From: Methylophilus sp. 14
GTDB taxonomy: Bacteria; Pseudomonadota; Gammaproteobacteria; Burkholderiales; Methylophilaceae
Length of the DNA: 64,000 bases
Direction: 5' to 3'
NCBI RefSeq assembly: GCF_015354345.1
Contig: NZ_JADKYS010000002.1
Span: forward strand, 558,001-622,000
Made by a program: the position numbers and the translations under genes. Below, piece after piece: positions 44,819-53,133 of this stretch (position 1 is its first letter; each line of letters begins with the position of its first letter). Below the pieces are notes generated by a model. It made no database searches, was not told the origin of the DNA, and was given only the letters and a program-made list of their open reading frames with translations.

Positions 44819-46861
44819 ATGAAAAATACCACGCCTGCTCTGCTTGACAGAGACCTTAGCATTCTCAGTTTTAATGCCCGTGTACTGTCTTTAGCGCAGC
44901 GAGAGGACTATCCCTTACTCGAGCGTTTACGTTTTTTATGTATCGTTTCTAACAACCTCGATGAGTTTTTTGAGGTACGCATGCCCTTGCAGATGGAGGC
45001 TTACCAGCAAGGGGTGACCAGTGGCCCGGTGTCGGCCAGCACTTGTGAGCAAGTGGCCGAGATGGCGCAAGCGCTAGTAGCGCAACAATACCAGTTGTTT
45101 AATGATGCGCTGATGCCCGCCCTGGCTAAACAAAGCGTGCACCTGGTGTCTGGCGGTGTGCGTACACCGGAGCAAACCACCTGGGTTTCTAACTACTTCA
45201 AGCGCGAAGTGTTGCCATTTTTAATGCCGGTCTCGCTGGATCCATCGCATCCGTTCCCGCAGGTGGCCAATAAGTCGCTCAATTTTATTGTGCGTATTGC
45301 TGTTGATGACGAAGAAAAAATTGCCATTGTGCGTGTGCCGCGAGTGGTGCCGCGGCTGGTGCAGTTGCCGCCGTCTATCAGCAAAGGCGAGCAATGCTTT
45401 GTGTCATTGACCAGTATTATCCGCGCCAATCTGGAAGTGCTATTCCAGGGCGCCAGCATCCTGCATTTCTCCCAGTTCCGCGTCACGCGTAACAGCGATC
45501 TCGAGGTGGATGAAGATGATGTCATCAACTTGCGTACAGCCTTGCGTGAAGAACTGGCGCATCGCCAATATGGTGAAGCCGTGCGCCTGGAAGTCACACA
45601 GGAATGTGATGATACGCTGGCCGAGTTTCTGCTCAAGCAGTTTAACTTGCCGCCGCTCGCGCTTTACCGTGTTAACGGGCCGGTCAATTTGGGGCGTTTG
45701 ATCCAGTTGCCAGACATGGCCAAGGGCGACCACCTCAAGTTTGTGCCTTTCCAACCGCATTGGCCGCGACATATCAAACGTAATACCTCCTTGCTGGCAC
45801 AGATGCGTGAAAAAGACCTGTTGATTCACCAGCCTTACGAGAGTTTTGAGGTGGTGATCCAGTTACTGGAAGAAGCGGTCAAAGACGATCAGGTGTTGGC
45901 CATCCGCATGACGATTTACCGTACCGGTGCCGATCCTCGCATGTTGCGCTTGCTGCAAGAGGCCGTGCGCCGTGGCAAAGAAGTGCTGGTGGTGGTGGAG
46001 CTCAAAGCGCGCTTTGACGAAGAGGCAAACATTAACTGGGCGGAGGCCTTGGAGTCGGTTGGTGCGCAAGTGGTGTATGGTGTGGTTGGTTTAAAAACAC
46101 ATGCCAAAATGTTGCTCATCATGCGTAGAGAAGGCAAAGTGATACACCGTTATGGCCATCTTTCTACTGGTAACTATAACCCCAAAACCACACGCCTATA
46201 TACAGACTGGAGCATGCTGACTGCGGATGCCAACCTGACACGCGAAATGGAAACGGTGTTCCGCCACCTGACCAGCGAGTTGCCGATTCCGGCCCTGAGA
46301 CATTTGCTGGTGGCACCATTTACCCTGCAAAACAGCATGATCAAGCAACTGGAGAAAGCCCAGCGCCTGGCGAAACAGGGCAAACCGGCCAGGGTGATTG
46401 CCAAAATGAACGCCTTGACGGATGTGCCCTTGGTGGCGGCCTTGATGAAGGCTGCTAGCGCAGGTGTGGAGATTGACTTGATTGTGCGTGGTGCCTGCAT
46501 CTTGCCAGTCGACTCACCCGCAGTCAAAGGCCGTATCCGCGTGCGTTCTATCGTCGGGCGCTTGCTGGAACATTCACGCGTGTTTTATTTTGAACTGGAT
46601 GGACAAGTGCAGATGTGGCTATCCAGCGCCGATTGGATGAGTCGCAATATGATGCGGCGGGTTGAGCTCGCCTGGCCTATTAAAGATCCTGCCATGCAAA
46701 GCCGCATTTACCAGGAAAGCCTGCAGCTTTACCTGCAAGATAATAAAGATGCCTGGCAATTGGCAGAAAAAGGCCGGTATGTGCCTGTGGCACAATTGGC
46801 GCAGGATGCCGAGCCGCTGTCTTGCCAGAACCTGTTATTGCAACAATATCATTCCATGTAG
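44819..46861 (+). CDS. ppk: Polyphosphate kinase 1
   Basis: The 680-residue enzyme reversibly polymerises the ATP gamma-phosphate into inorganic polyphosphate. N-terminal LLDRDLSILSFNARVL near 8 and SNNLDEFFEVRM near 43 are family marks. The catalytic His region HRYGHLSTGNYNPKTTRLYTD is near 441 and LIVRGACIL near 557. The four PPK1 domains are intact. It is followed 9 bases later by sixA; ppx is 2.1 kb downstream on the other strand. Confidence 0.95.
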   Translation: MKNTTPALLDRDLSILSFNARVLSLAQREDYPLLERLRFLCIVSNNLDEFFEVRMPLQMEAYQQGVTSGPVSASTCEQVAEMAQALVAQQYQLFNDALMPALAKQSVHLVSGGVRTPEQTTWVSNYFKREVLPFLMPVSLDPSHPFPQVANKSLNFIVRIAVDDEEKIAIVRVPRVVPRLVQLPPSISKGEQCFVSLTSIIRANLEVLFQGASILHFSQFRVTRNSDLEVDEDDVINLRTALREELAHRQYGEAVRLEVTQECDDTLAEFLLKQFNLPPLALYRVNGPVNLGRLIQLPDMAKGDHLKFVPFQPHWPRHIKRNTSLLAQMREKDLLIHQPYESFEVVIQLLEEAVKDDQVLAIRMTIYRTGADPRMLRLLQEAVRRGKEVLVVVELKARFDEEANINWAEALESVGAQVVYGVVGLKTHAKMLLIMRREGKVIHRYGHLSTGNYNPKTTRLYTDWSMLTADANLTREMETVFRHLTSELPIPALRHLLVAPFTLQNSMIKQLEKAQRLAKQGKPARVIAKMNALTDVPLVAALMKAASAGVEIDLIVRGACILPVDSPAVKGRIRVRSIVGRLLEHSRVFYFELDGQVQMWLSSADWMSRNMMRRVELAWPIKDPAMQSRIYQESLQLYLQDNKDAWQLAEKGRYVPVAQLAQDAEPLSCQNLLLQQYHSM

Positions 46862-46870
46862 TGCCGCGCG

Positions 46871-47335
46871 ATGTCAGTTAAAAATTTGATTTTATGGCGT
46901 CATGCCGAAGCCGAAGTGTTATTGCACGGCGCCTCTGACCTTGAGCGCGCGCTGACCAAAAAAGGGCATAAGCAGGCCAAGCAAATGGCTAGCTGGCTCA
47001 AGAAATACCTGCCAAAACAGACGTATGTGCTGGTGAGTCCTGCGGTGCGTACGCGTGAAACGGTGGCTTATTGGGGCGATGATTGGCAAGAGGATAGTCG
47101 GCTGGCGCCTGAAAGGCCATTGGAGCCTTTATTACAGTTGCTGGCGCAAAGTCCGTTTGAGACCGTGATGCTGGTCGGCCACCAGCCCTGGATAGGAGAA
47201 CTGGCAGCGCAAAGCCTGGGCATGCCAGACGGGCAGATCAGTATTAAGAAAGGTGCAGTGTGGTGGTTGCGGCTACCAAAATCGGGGCCACCCTATAAAT
47301 TATATAGTGTGCAAAGCCCCGATCTGATTGAGTAA
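46871..47335 (+). CDS. sixA: Phosphohistidine phosphatase SixA-like
   Basis: The 154-residue histidine-phosphatase-fold protein has the catalytic RHG-type motif LWRHAEAE near 9, LTKKGHKQAKQMASWL near 28, and the second catalytic His in VMLVGHQPWIGELA near 100. SixA dephosphorylates His-phosphorylated proteins such as ArcB or PTS components in other bacteria. Its target here is unknown; the tandem position with ppk is the main context. Start ATG 46871 follows the ppk stop by 9 bases. Confidence 0.85.
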   Translation: MSVKNLILWRHAEAEVLLHGASDLERALTKKGHKQAKQMASWLKKYLPKQTYVLVSPAVRTRETVAYWGDDWQEDSRLAPERPLEPLLQLLAQSPFETVMLVGHQPWIGELAAQSLGMPDGQISIKKGAVWWLRLPKSGPPYKLYSVQSPDLIE

Positions 47336-47379
47336 GCGGTGACTATGACCTGGCTACTTTAAGTCAGGTGCATGCAGGC

Positions 47380-47895
47380 TTATTTCTTTGGTCTGCCGGT
47401 TTTAATCGTTGGCACGGCCGCCATCGCTGCTTTCAACGAAGCGTCATCCATTGCTGATAGCAGCTTCAAGCCTGCTCTCAACAGTTCGCTCTTCTTGGCT
47501 GGTTTGGCCAGGCCTTCGAGGCGTTTTTTCAAGGTGGCGATTTGCGCATACTCTTCTTTTGGCATGGTGAAGCTGTCGCGCTCCATTTTTACCTTGCTGG
47601 CTTTGGGTTTGTCTTTTTCAGTCGTTGTCGCTGTTTTGTTCACCACTTTAATGGCTGAGCTGGCAGGGGCCACTTTTTTCGCAGCAACTGCTGTTTTTGC
47701 AACGGCTTTGGCAATCGGCTTGATCGCAGGTTTGGCCGTGGCTGGTTTAACAGTAGAGGGCTTTGCAGCAACAGGTTTCGCGCTGGCAGGCGTAGCAGCA
47801 ACTGGTTTAGTTGCGACTGGTTTGGCTGGGCTGCTAGTTTTTGCAGTGGCTGGTTTATTGGCGCTCAAGGGTTTGGCGACTGGTTTGCTGGCCAT
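47380..47895 (-). CDS. Histone-H1-like Lys/Ala/Pro-rich protein
   Basis: The 171-residue basic protein is divided in two. Residues 1-100 are low-complexity Lys-Pro-Ala repeats (AKPVAAKP, ATKPVAATP type), like eukaryotic H1 tails and AlgP/Hc proteins. Residues about 101-171 form a compact conserved-looking domain starting MERDSFTMPKEEYAQI, with a Leu-rich helix LKKRLEGLAKPAKKSELLRAG and an AT-hook-like end GRPKK. It probably binds DNA non-specifically. The coding strand is chosen because AGGAG precedes the ATG; the opposite frame gives only a hydrophobic shadow. DNA repeats make length variation likely. Confidence 0.75.
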   Translation of the reverse strand: MASKPVAKPLSANKPATAKTSSPAKPVATKPVAATPASAKPVAAKPSTVKPATAKPAIKPIAKAVAKTAVAAKKVAPASSAIKVVNKTATTTEKDKPKASKVKMERDSFTMPKEEYAQIATLKKRLEGLAKPAKKSELLRAGLKLLSAMDDASLKAAMAAVPTIKTGRPKK

Positions 47896-48038
47896 GTGGT
47901 TCTCCTGAATTGATATTGTGAAAACAGTTTATACCGTTTTTTTCTAACGTCAATTGTCATAAATATTTCATATTTGTATGGTGTTATAGAGGCTGTTTTT
48001 CATGACAAAATGCAGCACCTTTAATCAGGGAGTATGAG

Positions 48039-48659
48039 ATGCGCAGGGTATTGGTGGCAAATACCAAAGGAGGCTGCGGTAAAACCACTCTGGCCACTAA
48101 TCTTGCTGGCTATCTGGCGCAACTGGGGCACAAAATCGTGCTGGAAGATATTGACCGCCAGCAGTCTTCAGCTGACTGGCTGGCGCGCCGCCCATCGCAT
48201 GTTGCCACAGTGTTTAATGCCGAAGACCTTGGTAAATCTGCCTTACAGAAAGCGGATTGGGTGATTACTGACTCACCGGGCGGGCTGCGGGACAAAAAGA
48301 TTTCTGATGCGGTGACCGAGGCTGACCTGGTATTGGTGCCGATTGCGCCATCTGCATTTGATATTGGGGCCACGCAGGACTTTTTAGAGTTGCTGGCCGA
48401 AGAAAAAGCCGTGCGCAAGCACAAGACGTTTGTTGGCCTGGTCGGCATGCGTGTGATGCCTCGTACGCGCTCAGCAGAGCGCCTGCTGGCATTTATGGAT
48501 GAGTCAGGCTTTGCCGTGCTTTCCATGCTGCGTTCATCGCAGATTTATGTGACGGCAGCGGAGGAAGGCTTAAGTATTTTTGAATTGTCGAACAGCTTGA
48601 AAGAGGTCGACATTGCGCAGTGGAATCCGGTTACAGACTGGATTCTGCAAAACAGTTAA
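48039..48659 (+). CDS. ParA/MinD-family ATPase
   Basis: The 206-residue P-loop ATPase has the deviant Walker A VANTKGGCGKTTLATNLA near 6-23, with the signature Lys before the Gly pair. The switch-I-like DIDRQQSSADWL is near 37, and Walker B VITDSPGGLRD near 76. It is close to orphan ParA proteins that position cargo or plasmids. There is no ParB or parS in the window. The next gene, 38 bases on, is a small charged protein that could be its partner. A short but clear GGGAG lies 7 bases before the ATG. Confidence 0.88.
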   Translation: MRRVLVANTKGGCGKTTLATNLAGYLAQLGHKIVLEDIDRQQSSADWLARRPSHVATVFNAEDLGKSALQKADWVITDSPGGLRDKKISDAVTEADLVLVPIAPSAFDIGATQDFLELLAEEKAVRKHKTFVGLVGMRVMPRTRSAERLLAFMDESGFAVLSMLRSSQIYVTAAEEGLSIFELSNSLKEVDIAQWNPVTDWILQNS

Positions 48660-48697
48660 AGCGAGCCTGTGACAAACAGGGAATCAAAGGGAGTGCT

Positions 48698-48943
48698 ATG
48701 AAAGACAAAGTGAATCCGGTGTATCTGGATAAGGTAAAACAATTGAGCGCAGACGAGGCCGAGCGTATTTTGTCACGTATGGGTGGCAAATTGCCTAAGC
48801 GTTTTATCAAGGAAAAGCTAAGCCAGGAAGAAGCGCTGGCCTTGCAGCTTGAGATTGAGGATGAACAATTGCAGGAGTGGCGCGATAAGGTGGTCAAGCT
48901 GCGCGAAGAAGACGAAAAGCGCGACAAGAAGAAAAAAGACTGA
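48698..48943 (+). CDS. Small charged protein paired with ParA-like ATPase
   Basis: The 81-residue protein is hydrophilic and probably all-helical (KVKQLSADEAERILSRMGGKLPK, then EEALALQLEIEDEQLQEWR) and ends in a lysine-rich tail (EKRDKKKKD). I do not recognise a family. It starts at 48698 with AAGGGAG upstream and ends before a terminator, so the ParA-like gene and this one form a two-gene unit. A ParA regulator or cargo adaptor is a guess from position only. Confidence 0.75.
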   Translation: MKDKVNPVYLDKVKQLSADEAERILSRMGGKLPKRFIKEKLSQEEALALQLEIEDEQLQEWRDKVVKLREEDEKRDKKKKD

Positions 48944-48960
48944 GTCAAAATTAACTAAAT

Positions 48961-48988
48961 AAAAAACGGGCATCAAGGCCCGTTTTTT
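48961..48988 (+). terminator. Rho-independent terminator
   Basis: AAAAAACGGGC and GCCCGTTTTTT form an 11-bp stem with a 6-base loop, ending in a run of T. It lies between the convergent small charged gene and ppx and should work in both directions. Confidence 0.92.
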
Positions 48989-49002
48989 ATTTAACTGTTT
49001 TG

Positions 49003-50481
49003 TTAACTGTGCCGGATTTCCAGCTGCCAGCCCAGTTTTTGCCATAACAGGCATTCTTCTTCCAGCAGGTAATGGGTTTGCGGATGCTGGCTGGCCCATT
49101 GTGACGACAGTGCCAGGATAAATTGCTGTTTATGGCGCTCCAACTGCAAGTGTTTGAGCGCTGGCAGGCGGCGCGAATGGCAGAAAATTACTGCCAAACG
49201 CAAGGCCATAAGCTGGCAGACCAGGTCCTGGTTATCGAAGTCTGCCGCCAGTTTGCGTAATTTGCCCTGATGGCCAAGCACCAGCAGGCTGATGGTATGC
49301 AACTCACTTTGTGCAAAGCCCATCAGTTCTGTGTTATCCAGGATGTAGGCGCCGTGTTTATTGCAGTCAGTGTGGGAAATGGCCCAGCCAATTTCATGAC
49401 ACAGCGCCGCCCAGTGCAACAGTGGTTTCTGGCTATCGCAAGCTTGCATGGCGTCATAAAAATACAAGGCGAGCTTGCTCACATTGTTGGCGTGGTCCAT
49501 TTCGACGCCAAAGCGTTTACATAGCCGCGCAATCGATGCCTTGCGCAAATCTTCGGTCGCATGGTCAGAGCTCAGCATGTCATACAGTACGCCGTGGCGC
49601 AGCGCACCGTTGGCGACCAGCAGGGTGTCTAGTTTGAGCGTGTCGAATACCGCCGTCAGTACGGCTAGGCCGCCACCAATCACGGCGCGCCTGTCATCTT
49701 TGAGGCCTTCCATATTCAGGCGGTCGGCCGTTTTGGCCTTAATTAAAATTTGTTTCAGCCACTCCAGTTGTGTGCGCTCAATGCGATCGGTCGCAAACCC
49801 TGCACCGGCCAAGACATCCGCCACGGCGCCCACTGTGCCCGAGGCGCCATACGCTACTTCGGACTGGCCGACATAACGATTGGCAATCATGTCGATGATA
49901 GATTCGGCAGCAATTTCAGCACGCTCAAAGTTGCGCTCGCTAAACTGGCCATCGGCAAAATATTTTTGTGACCAGCCCACAGAGCCCAAACGCAAGGATT
50001 CGGTGACGTTGGCCTTGAAATGCTGGCCGAGGATAAACTCGGTAGAGCGCCCGCCGATATCTACTACCAAGCGTTTTTCGTCTGATTGCGGCAGCATGCG
50101 GCTCACGCCTTGGTAAATCAGGCGCGCTTCCTCCACGCCGGAGATAATCTCAATCGGATAGCCGAGTACTTTTTGTGCCTGTTTGATGAATTCGTCGCTA
50201 TTGGCGGCTTCACGCAAGGTTTGCGTGGCAACCGCGCGTACATGCTCAGGTGCAAACCCTTTCAGGCGCTCGCCAAAACGGGCCAGGCATTTCAGGCCGC
50301 GCTCAAACGCCTGCGGTTTCAGGTTGCGTTCTTCATCCAGGTCGCCGCCTTGTCGCACAGCTTCTTTTAAATAGTCGACACGTAGAATCTGGCCGTCCAC
50401 AACGCGCCCGATTTCGAGGCGAAAACTGTTGGAACCCAAGTCTACGGCAGCGAGTTGGGTGTCATGAGTAATATTTAGCAT
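49003..50481 (-). CDS. ppx: Exopolyphosphatase (Ppx/GppA family)
   Basis: The 492-residue enzyme removes terminal phosphate from polyphosphate or pppGpp. The N-terminal actin-like ATPase fold has AAVDLGSNSFRLEIGRVV near 12 and VVDIGGRSTEFILG near 140. The C-terminal HD-type domain contains HWAALCHEIGWAISH near 344. Together with ppk it makes a polyphosphate synthesis/degradation pair. It follows the conserved hypothetical gene by 17 bases and probably shares its promoter. Confidence 0.93.
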   Translation of the reverse strand: MLNITHDTQLAAVDLGSNSFRLEIGRVVDGQILRVDYLKEAVRQGGDLDEERNLKPQAFERGLKCLARFGERLKGFAPEHVRAVATQTLREAANSDEFIKQAQKVLGYPIEIISGVEEARLIYQGVSRMLPQSDEKRLVVDIGGRSTEFILGQHFKANVTESLRLGSVGWSQKYFADGQFSERNFERAEIAAESIIDMIANRYVGQSEVAYGASGTVGAVADVLAGAGFATDRIERTQLEWLKQILIKAKTADRLNMEGLKDDRRAVIGGGLAVLTAVFDTLKLDTLLVANGALRHGVLYDMLSSDHATEDLRKASIARLCKRFGVEMDHANNVSKLALYFYDAMQACDSQKPLLHWAALCHEIGWAISHTDCNKHGAYILDNTELMGFAQSELHTISLLVLGHQGKLRKLAADFDNQDLVCQLMALRLAVIFCHSRRLPALKHLQLERHKQQFILALSSQWASQHPQTHYLLEEECLLWQKLGWQLEIRHS

Positions 50482-50498
50482 GCGATAATACGGGTAGG

Positions 50499-50771
50499 TT
50501 ACTTAAGGTAGCGGTTAATGGCCTTGGGGTATTCTGGAAAATAGCGTTCAATCACGCTTAAATCAAAGCTTCTCAAAATACTGGTGTTAGATTCGCGGTC
50601 GAGCAAAAACTGGAAAGAAGCCGCCACCAGCTCGGCAACGTTGTGCTTGGCATCGAGCAACGGATCCGCATAATCAGGTTTGACACTGACTTGATGCGTA
50701 GTGATGTGCGACCCATGTACCGTGACAGAAAACGAGTTCGGACTGGTTTCAGTCACTTCAATAGTCGCCAT
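50499..50771 (-). CDS. Conserved hypothetical protein, 90 aa
   Basis: The 90-residue protein begins MATIEVTETSPNSFSVTVHG and has a conserved C-terminal half: ELVAASFQFLLDRESNTSIL followed by SFDLSVIERYFPEYP. Similar short proteins are widespread in proteobacteria without known function. The start at 50771 is supported by GGGGAGG 6 bases upstream; the frame extends to 50879 without a ribosome site. It is the first gene of a unit with ppx. Confidence 0.75.
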   Translation of the reverse strand: MATIEVTETSPNSFSVTVHGSHITTHQVSVKPDYADPLLDAKHNVAELVAASFQFLLDRESNTSILRSFDLSVIERYFPEYPKAINRYLK

Positions 50772-50927
50772 GCTTGCCTCCCCAGACAAATGCTGCAAAC
50801 AGTATAAATCGTTATGTTGGCAGAGGCCAGTGAAACTAATATGAAAATGAAACTGCATAGGCAGGCTTGATTTCATCAAACCGTCATGTCAAAAAAATAA
50901 CATCAAAAAAACTCTAAGATACTATTT

Positions 50928-51614
50928 ATGCGTCACTTATTTTACCTCGTATGCTTACTTTGCATTGCCCACAATGCCAATGCTGCACGCCCATTGGTCA
51001 CCGATGATGCGCGTTTGACCAATGCCCATGGCTGCCAATTGGAAAGCTGGATGCGCAGCTATAAAGGCGGCCAGGAGCTATGGGCACTGCCTGCGTGCAA
51101 TTTGGGTGAGAATTTTGAAATTACCCTGGGTGGCGGCAGCTATCGTAATAGCGATGACAACTATCACACTGAAGATTGGGTGGCCCAATTTAAGACCCTG
51201 TTTAAACCGCTGGAAACCAACGGCTGGGGCATAGGCTTTGCCGCCGGGCGCGTCATGCATCCGGATATTCAGCCTGGGCCCAACCAGTTGGGGAATACCT
51301 ATTTTTATGTGCCGATTTCTTTCTCGCTGCGTGATGACGACGTGATTGTGCATGTCAACGTTGGCATGCTGCGCGACCGGCAAGAAGACCGCAACAAGGT
51401 CAATATGGGCGTAGGCTCAGAATTTAAACTTGGCGGCAACTTTAAAGGCGTGGCGGAGGTGTTTGGTGACCACACGCAAAATCCTTTTTATCAATTTGGC
51501 TTACGTTATTCGCTGGTGCCGGAGGTGTTCCAGATCGATGGCACAGTGGGGCAGCAGGTGAATGGGGATAGTCAGATGCAGTGGTTGTCGATTGGGGTGA
51601 GGTGGACACCGTAG
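50928..51614 (+). CDS. Predicted outer-membrane beta-barrel protein
   Basis: The 228-residue protein has a signal peptide (LFYLVCLLCIAHNANA). Alternating hydrophobic/aromatic stretches (LGENFEITLGGGSYR, NTYFYVPISFSL, FYQFGLRYSLVP) and a terminal aromatic strand ending SIGVRWTP suggest a small outer-membrane barrel. The mature start, RPLVTDDARLTNAHGCQLE, recurs in a family of hypothetical beta-proteobacterial exported proteins. Function unknown. It ends 27 bases before repeat copy 4. Confidence 0.7.
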   Translation: MRHLFYLVCLLCIAHNANAARPLVTDDARLTNAHGCQLESWMRSYKGGQELWALPACNLGENFEITLGGGSYRNSDDNYHTEDWVAQFKTLFKPLETNGWGIGFAAGRVMHPDIQPGPNQLGNTYFYVPISFSLRDDDVIVHVNVGMLRDRQEDRNKVNMGVGSEFKLGGNFKGVAEVFGDHTQNPFYQFGLRYSLVPEVFQIDGTVGQQVNGDSQMQWLSIGVRWTP

Positions 51615-51640
51615 GGGTTGGTTTTCTCAAATAATATTTT

Positions 51641-52186
51641 TTCGCCTTTAGGCGAGTCACTTTCTGGTGCTTGTCCCCCAGAAAGTAACCAAAGAGGACG
51701 ACACCCAGCCATCACGGCCTTCGGCTCCCTTGCGTTGCTCAACAAAATAAGCCGGTCACGAAACTCGCCCTGACAAGCCACACACTTCGTGGCTTGTTGC
51801 GGAGCTCAGACAGTCGTTCCCTCTACTCTTATTTTGTTTCCGCTACTCAGCGTGATGGAATGGGATTTATCTCATTTAAGTAGCAGCGTGGAAATGTGGA
51901 CTGTTTAAAAACCATATTCTGTTTTATTGAATTAGCTAGCGGTTGCAGTCGCATGGTGTTCGGGGTCCCCATCTGCCGCGCCGAGTAGCGCAGGCAAAAT
52001 AAGGAGAAAGGGAGCGACTGTTCGAATCCCGCAGTAGCTCACGTTCTGTGTGAGCTACCAGGTTGAGTTTCGTGACCGCTTATTTTGACGAGCAACGCAG
52101 GGAACAAGCGGAAGCTGGGGTGCACTTTCTTTTGGTTACTTATTCTTTGTGCAAGCAAAGAAAAGTAACTCGCCGTAAGGGCGAAA
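51641..52186 (-). repeat. Large palindromic intergenic element, copy 4 (inverted)
   Basis: This copy is in opposite orientation to copies 1 and 3: B half first, A half last. Outer ends are CGCCTTTAGGCGAG (51643) and CTCGCC-GTAA-GGGCGA (52169-52184). Arm hairpins are ACAAGCCAC/GTGGCTTGT (51773-51797) and GTAGCTCAC/GTGAGCTAC (52034-52058), both perfect 9-bp stems with 7-base loops. The inner marker GGGGTCCCCATCTGCCGCGC at about 51962 matches copy 2. It lies between convergent genes and explains the whole 618-bp gap. Confidence 0.85.
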
Positions 52187-52233
52187 AAACATTTCCTAAA
52201 AATCCCCAATATTCCAATCTAGCCATCCAAAAT

Positions 52234-52866
52234 CTACTTCAACAAAATAATCCGATTAATCTGCCCCAACCTAAACGCCGTCTTACTCAATTTGCCCCCT
52301 TTTAGTGCCAATGGCCGAATCGGGCAGGGCGGGATACGCCGCCCATCTTCCAGCAGGGTGTCATCTTCTGCTGTCGATTGCCAAACGCCACCATTCACCG
52401 GCCTAAACTGCCAGCGGATATACCCAACTTTGGCACCCAATTGCAACATTTCGTCACGGTCTGGGGCTTCGCTGACCAGCAGTTCACTTTCGAGTTCTTC
52501 GTCATATTTGCCAAACGCCTGTTTGCAGGCGAGCGCTTCGTGTTCGCTGGCACCCACGTAGGTGCAGGCGCGGTGTTCTTCGCGTTGCACGTCCCACGCA
52601 CCCAATTGCCAGGCGGCATCCAGCACGGCTTCTTCGACCACTTCTGGTTGCCGCCAGCGGTCATTGATTTGCAGAGCCGAGCCTGGCACTGGTTGTAAGA
52701 TTGGTTTGAGCATGGGCAGGGCGGGAGTGGGTTGTTTGCGGAAGCCGTGCCAATGCAACATGAGTAGCAAAGGCGTATCTGCGCGCGGGACGGCGGTCAG
52801 CGTGACTGCGTAAAGTGGCAGTTTCATGACCTGCATTTGCTCGATTAACGTGTGAAAGAGATTCAT
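52234..52866 (-). CDS. Hypothetical protein, 210 aa
   Basis: The soluble protein begins MNLFHTLIEQMQVMKLPLYAVTLTAV and has an acidic middle (EELESELLVSEAPDRDEMLQ). I recognise no domain or catalytic motif. The start at 52866 is supported by AGGAGAGTAGGT just upstream; the open frame extends to 52977 without a ribosome site. Two short neighbouring stretches, LMLHWHGFRKQP near 35 and WQLGAWDVQREEHRACTYVG near 82, look conserved but are unassigned. Its 3' end faces repeat copy 4; its 5' end faces htpG. Confidence 0.65.
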   Translation of the reverse strand: MNLFHTLIEQMQVMKLPLYAVTLTAVPRADTPLLLMLHWHGFRKQPTPALPMLKPILQPVPGSALQINDRWRQPEVVEEAVLDAAWQLGAWDVQREEHRACTYVGASEHEALACKQAFGKYDEELESELLVSEAPDRDEMLQLGAKVGYIRWQFRPVNGGVWQSTAEDDTLLEDGRRIPPCPIRPLALKGGKLSKTAFRLGQINRIILLK

Positions 52867-53060
52867 ACCTACTCTCCTAACCTGACATCTGAACAAAGAA
52901 TGCTGCTTTACCAAATAGCTAGCAAAAAGTGTGCTGAATCCACCAGTTTGAATGGGTGAACAAACAGCCAATGGCATGTGTTGCGGCCTCTATGCATGCA
53001 GTGGCGGTATGTTTGAATCACAGATTAGGCTGCATCCAAGCAATCTCTTCAAATCCCCCT

Positions 53061-53089
53061 CTTGAAAAACGGTTTTTATTTCCCCATCT
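53061..53089 (+). promoter_or_regulatory. Heat-shock (sigma-32) promoter of htpG
   Basis: CTTGAA at 53061-53066, a 15-base spacer and CCCCATCT at 53082-53089 match the RpoH consensus almost perfectly. Transcription would start near 53096, giving a leader of about 38 bases to the htpG ATG with GGAG before it. Confidence 0.9.
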
Positions 53090-53133
53090 AAACGTAAATT
53101 TTTGTGTTCAACCCGTTTTTTGGAGAAATTGTC

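Noticed and set aside
47372-47908. Plus-strand frame rich in Ala, Gly and Leu opposite the histone-like gene
   Set aside because: It is the complement of Lys-Pro-Ala repeats and lacks a ribosome site, while the minus-strand gene has AGGAG before its ATG.
47954-47971. PHO-box-like TTGTCAT-AAAT-ATTTCAT upstream of the ParA-like gene
   Set aside because: Half-site matches are weak, the region is AT-rich, and the nearest -10-like sequence (TATAGA) is at a different spacing from phoR and ppk. Chance is likely.
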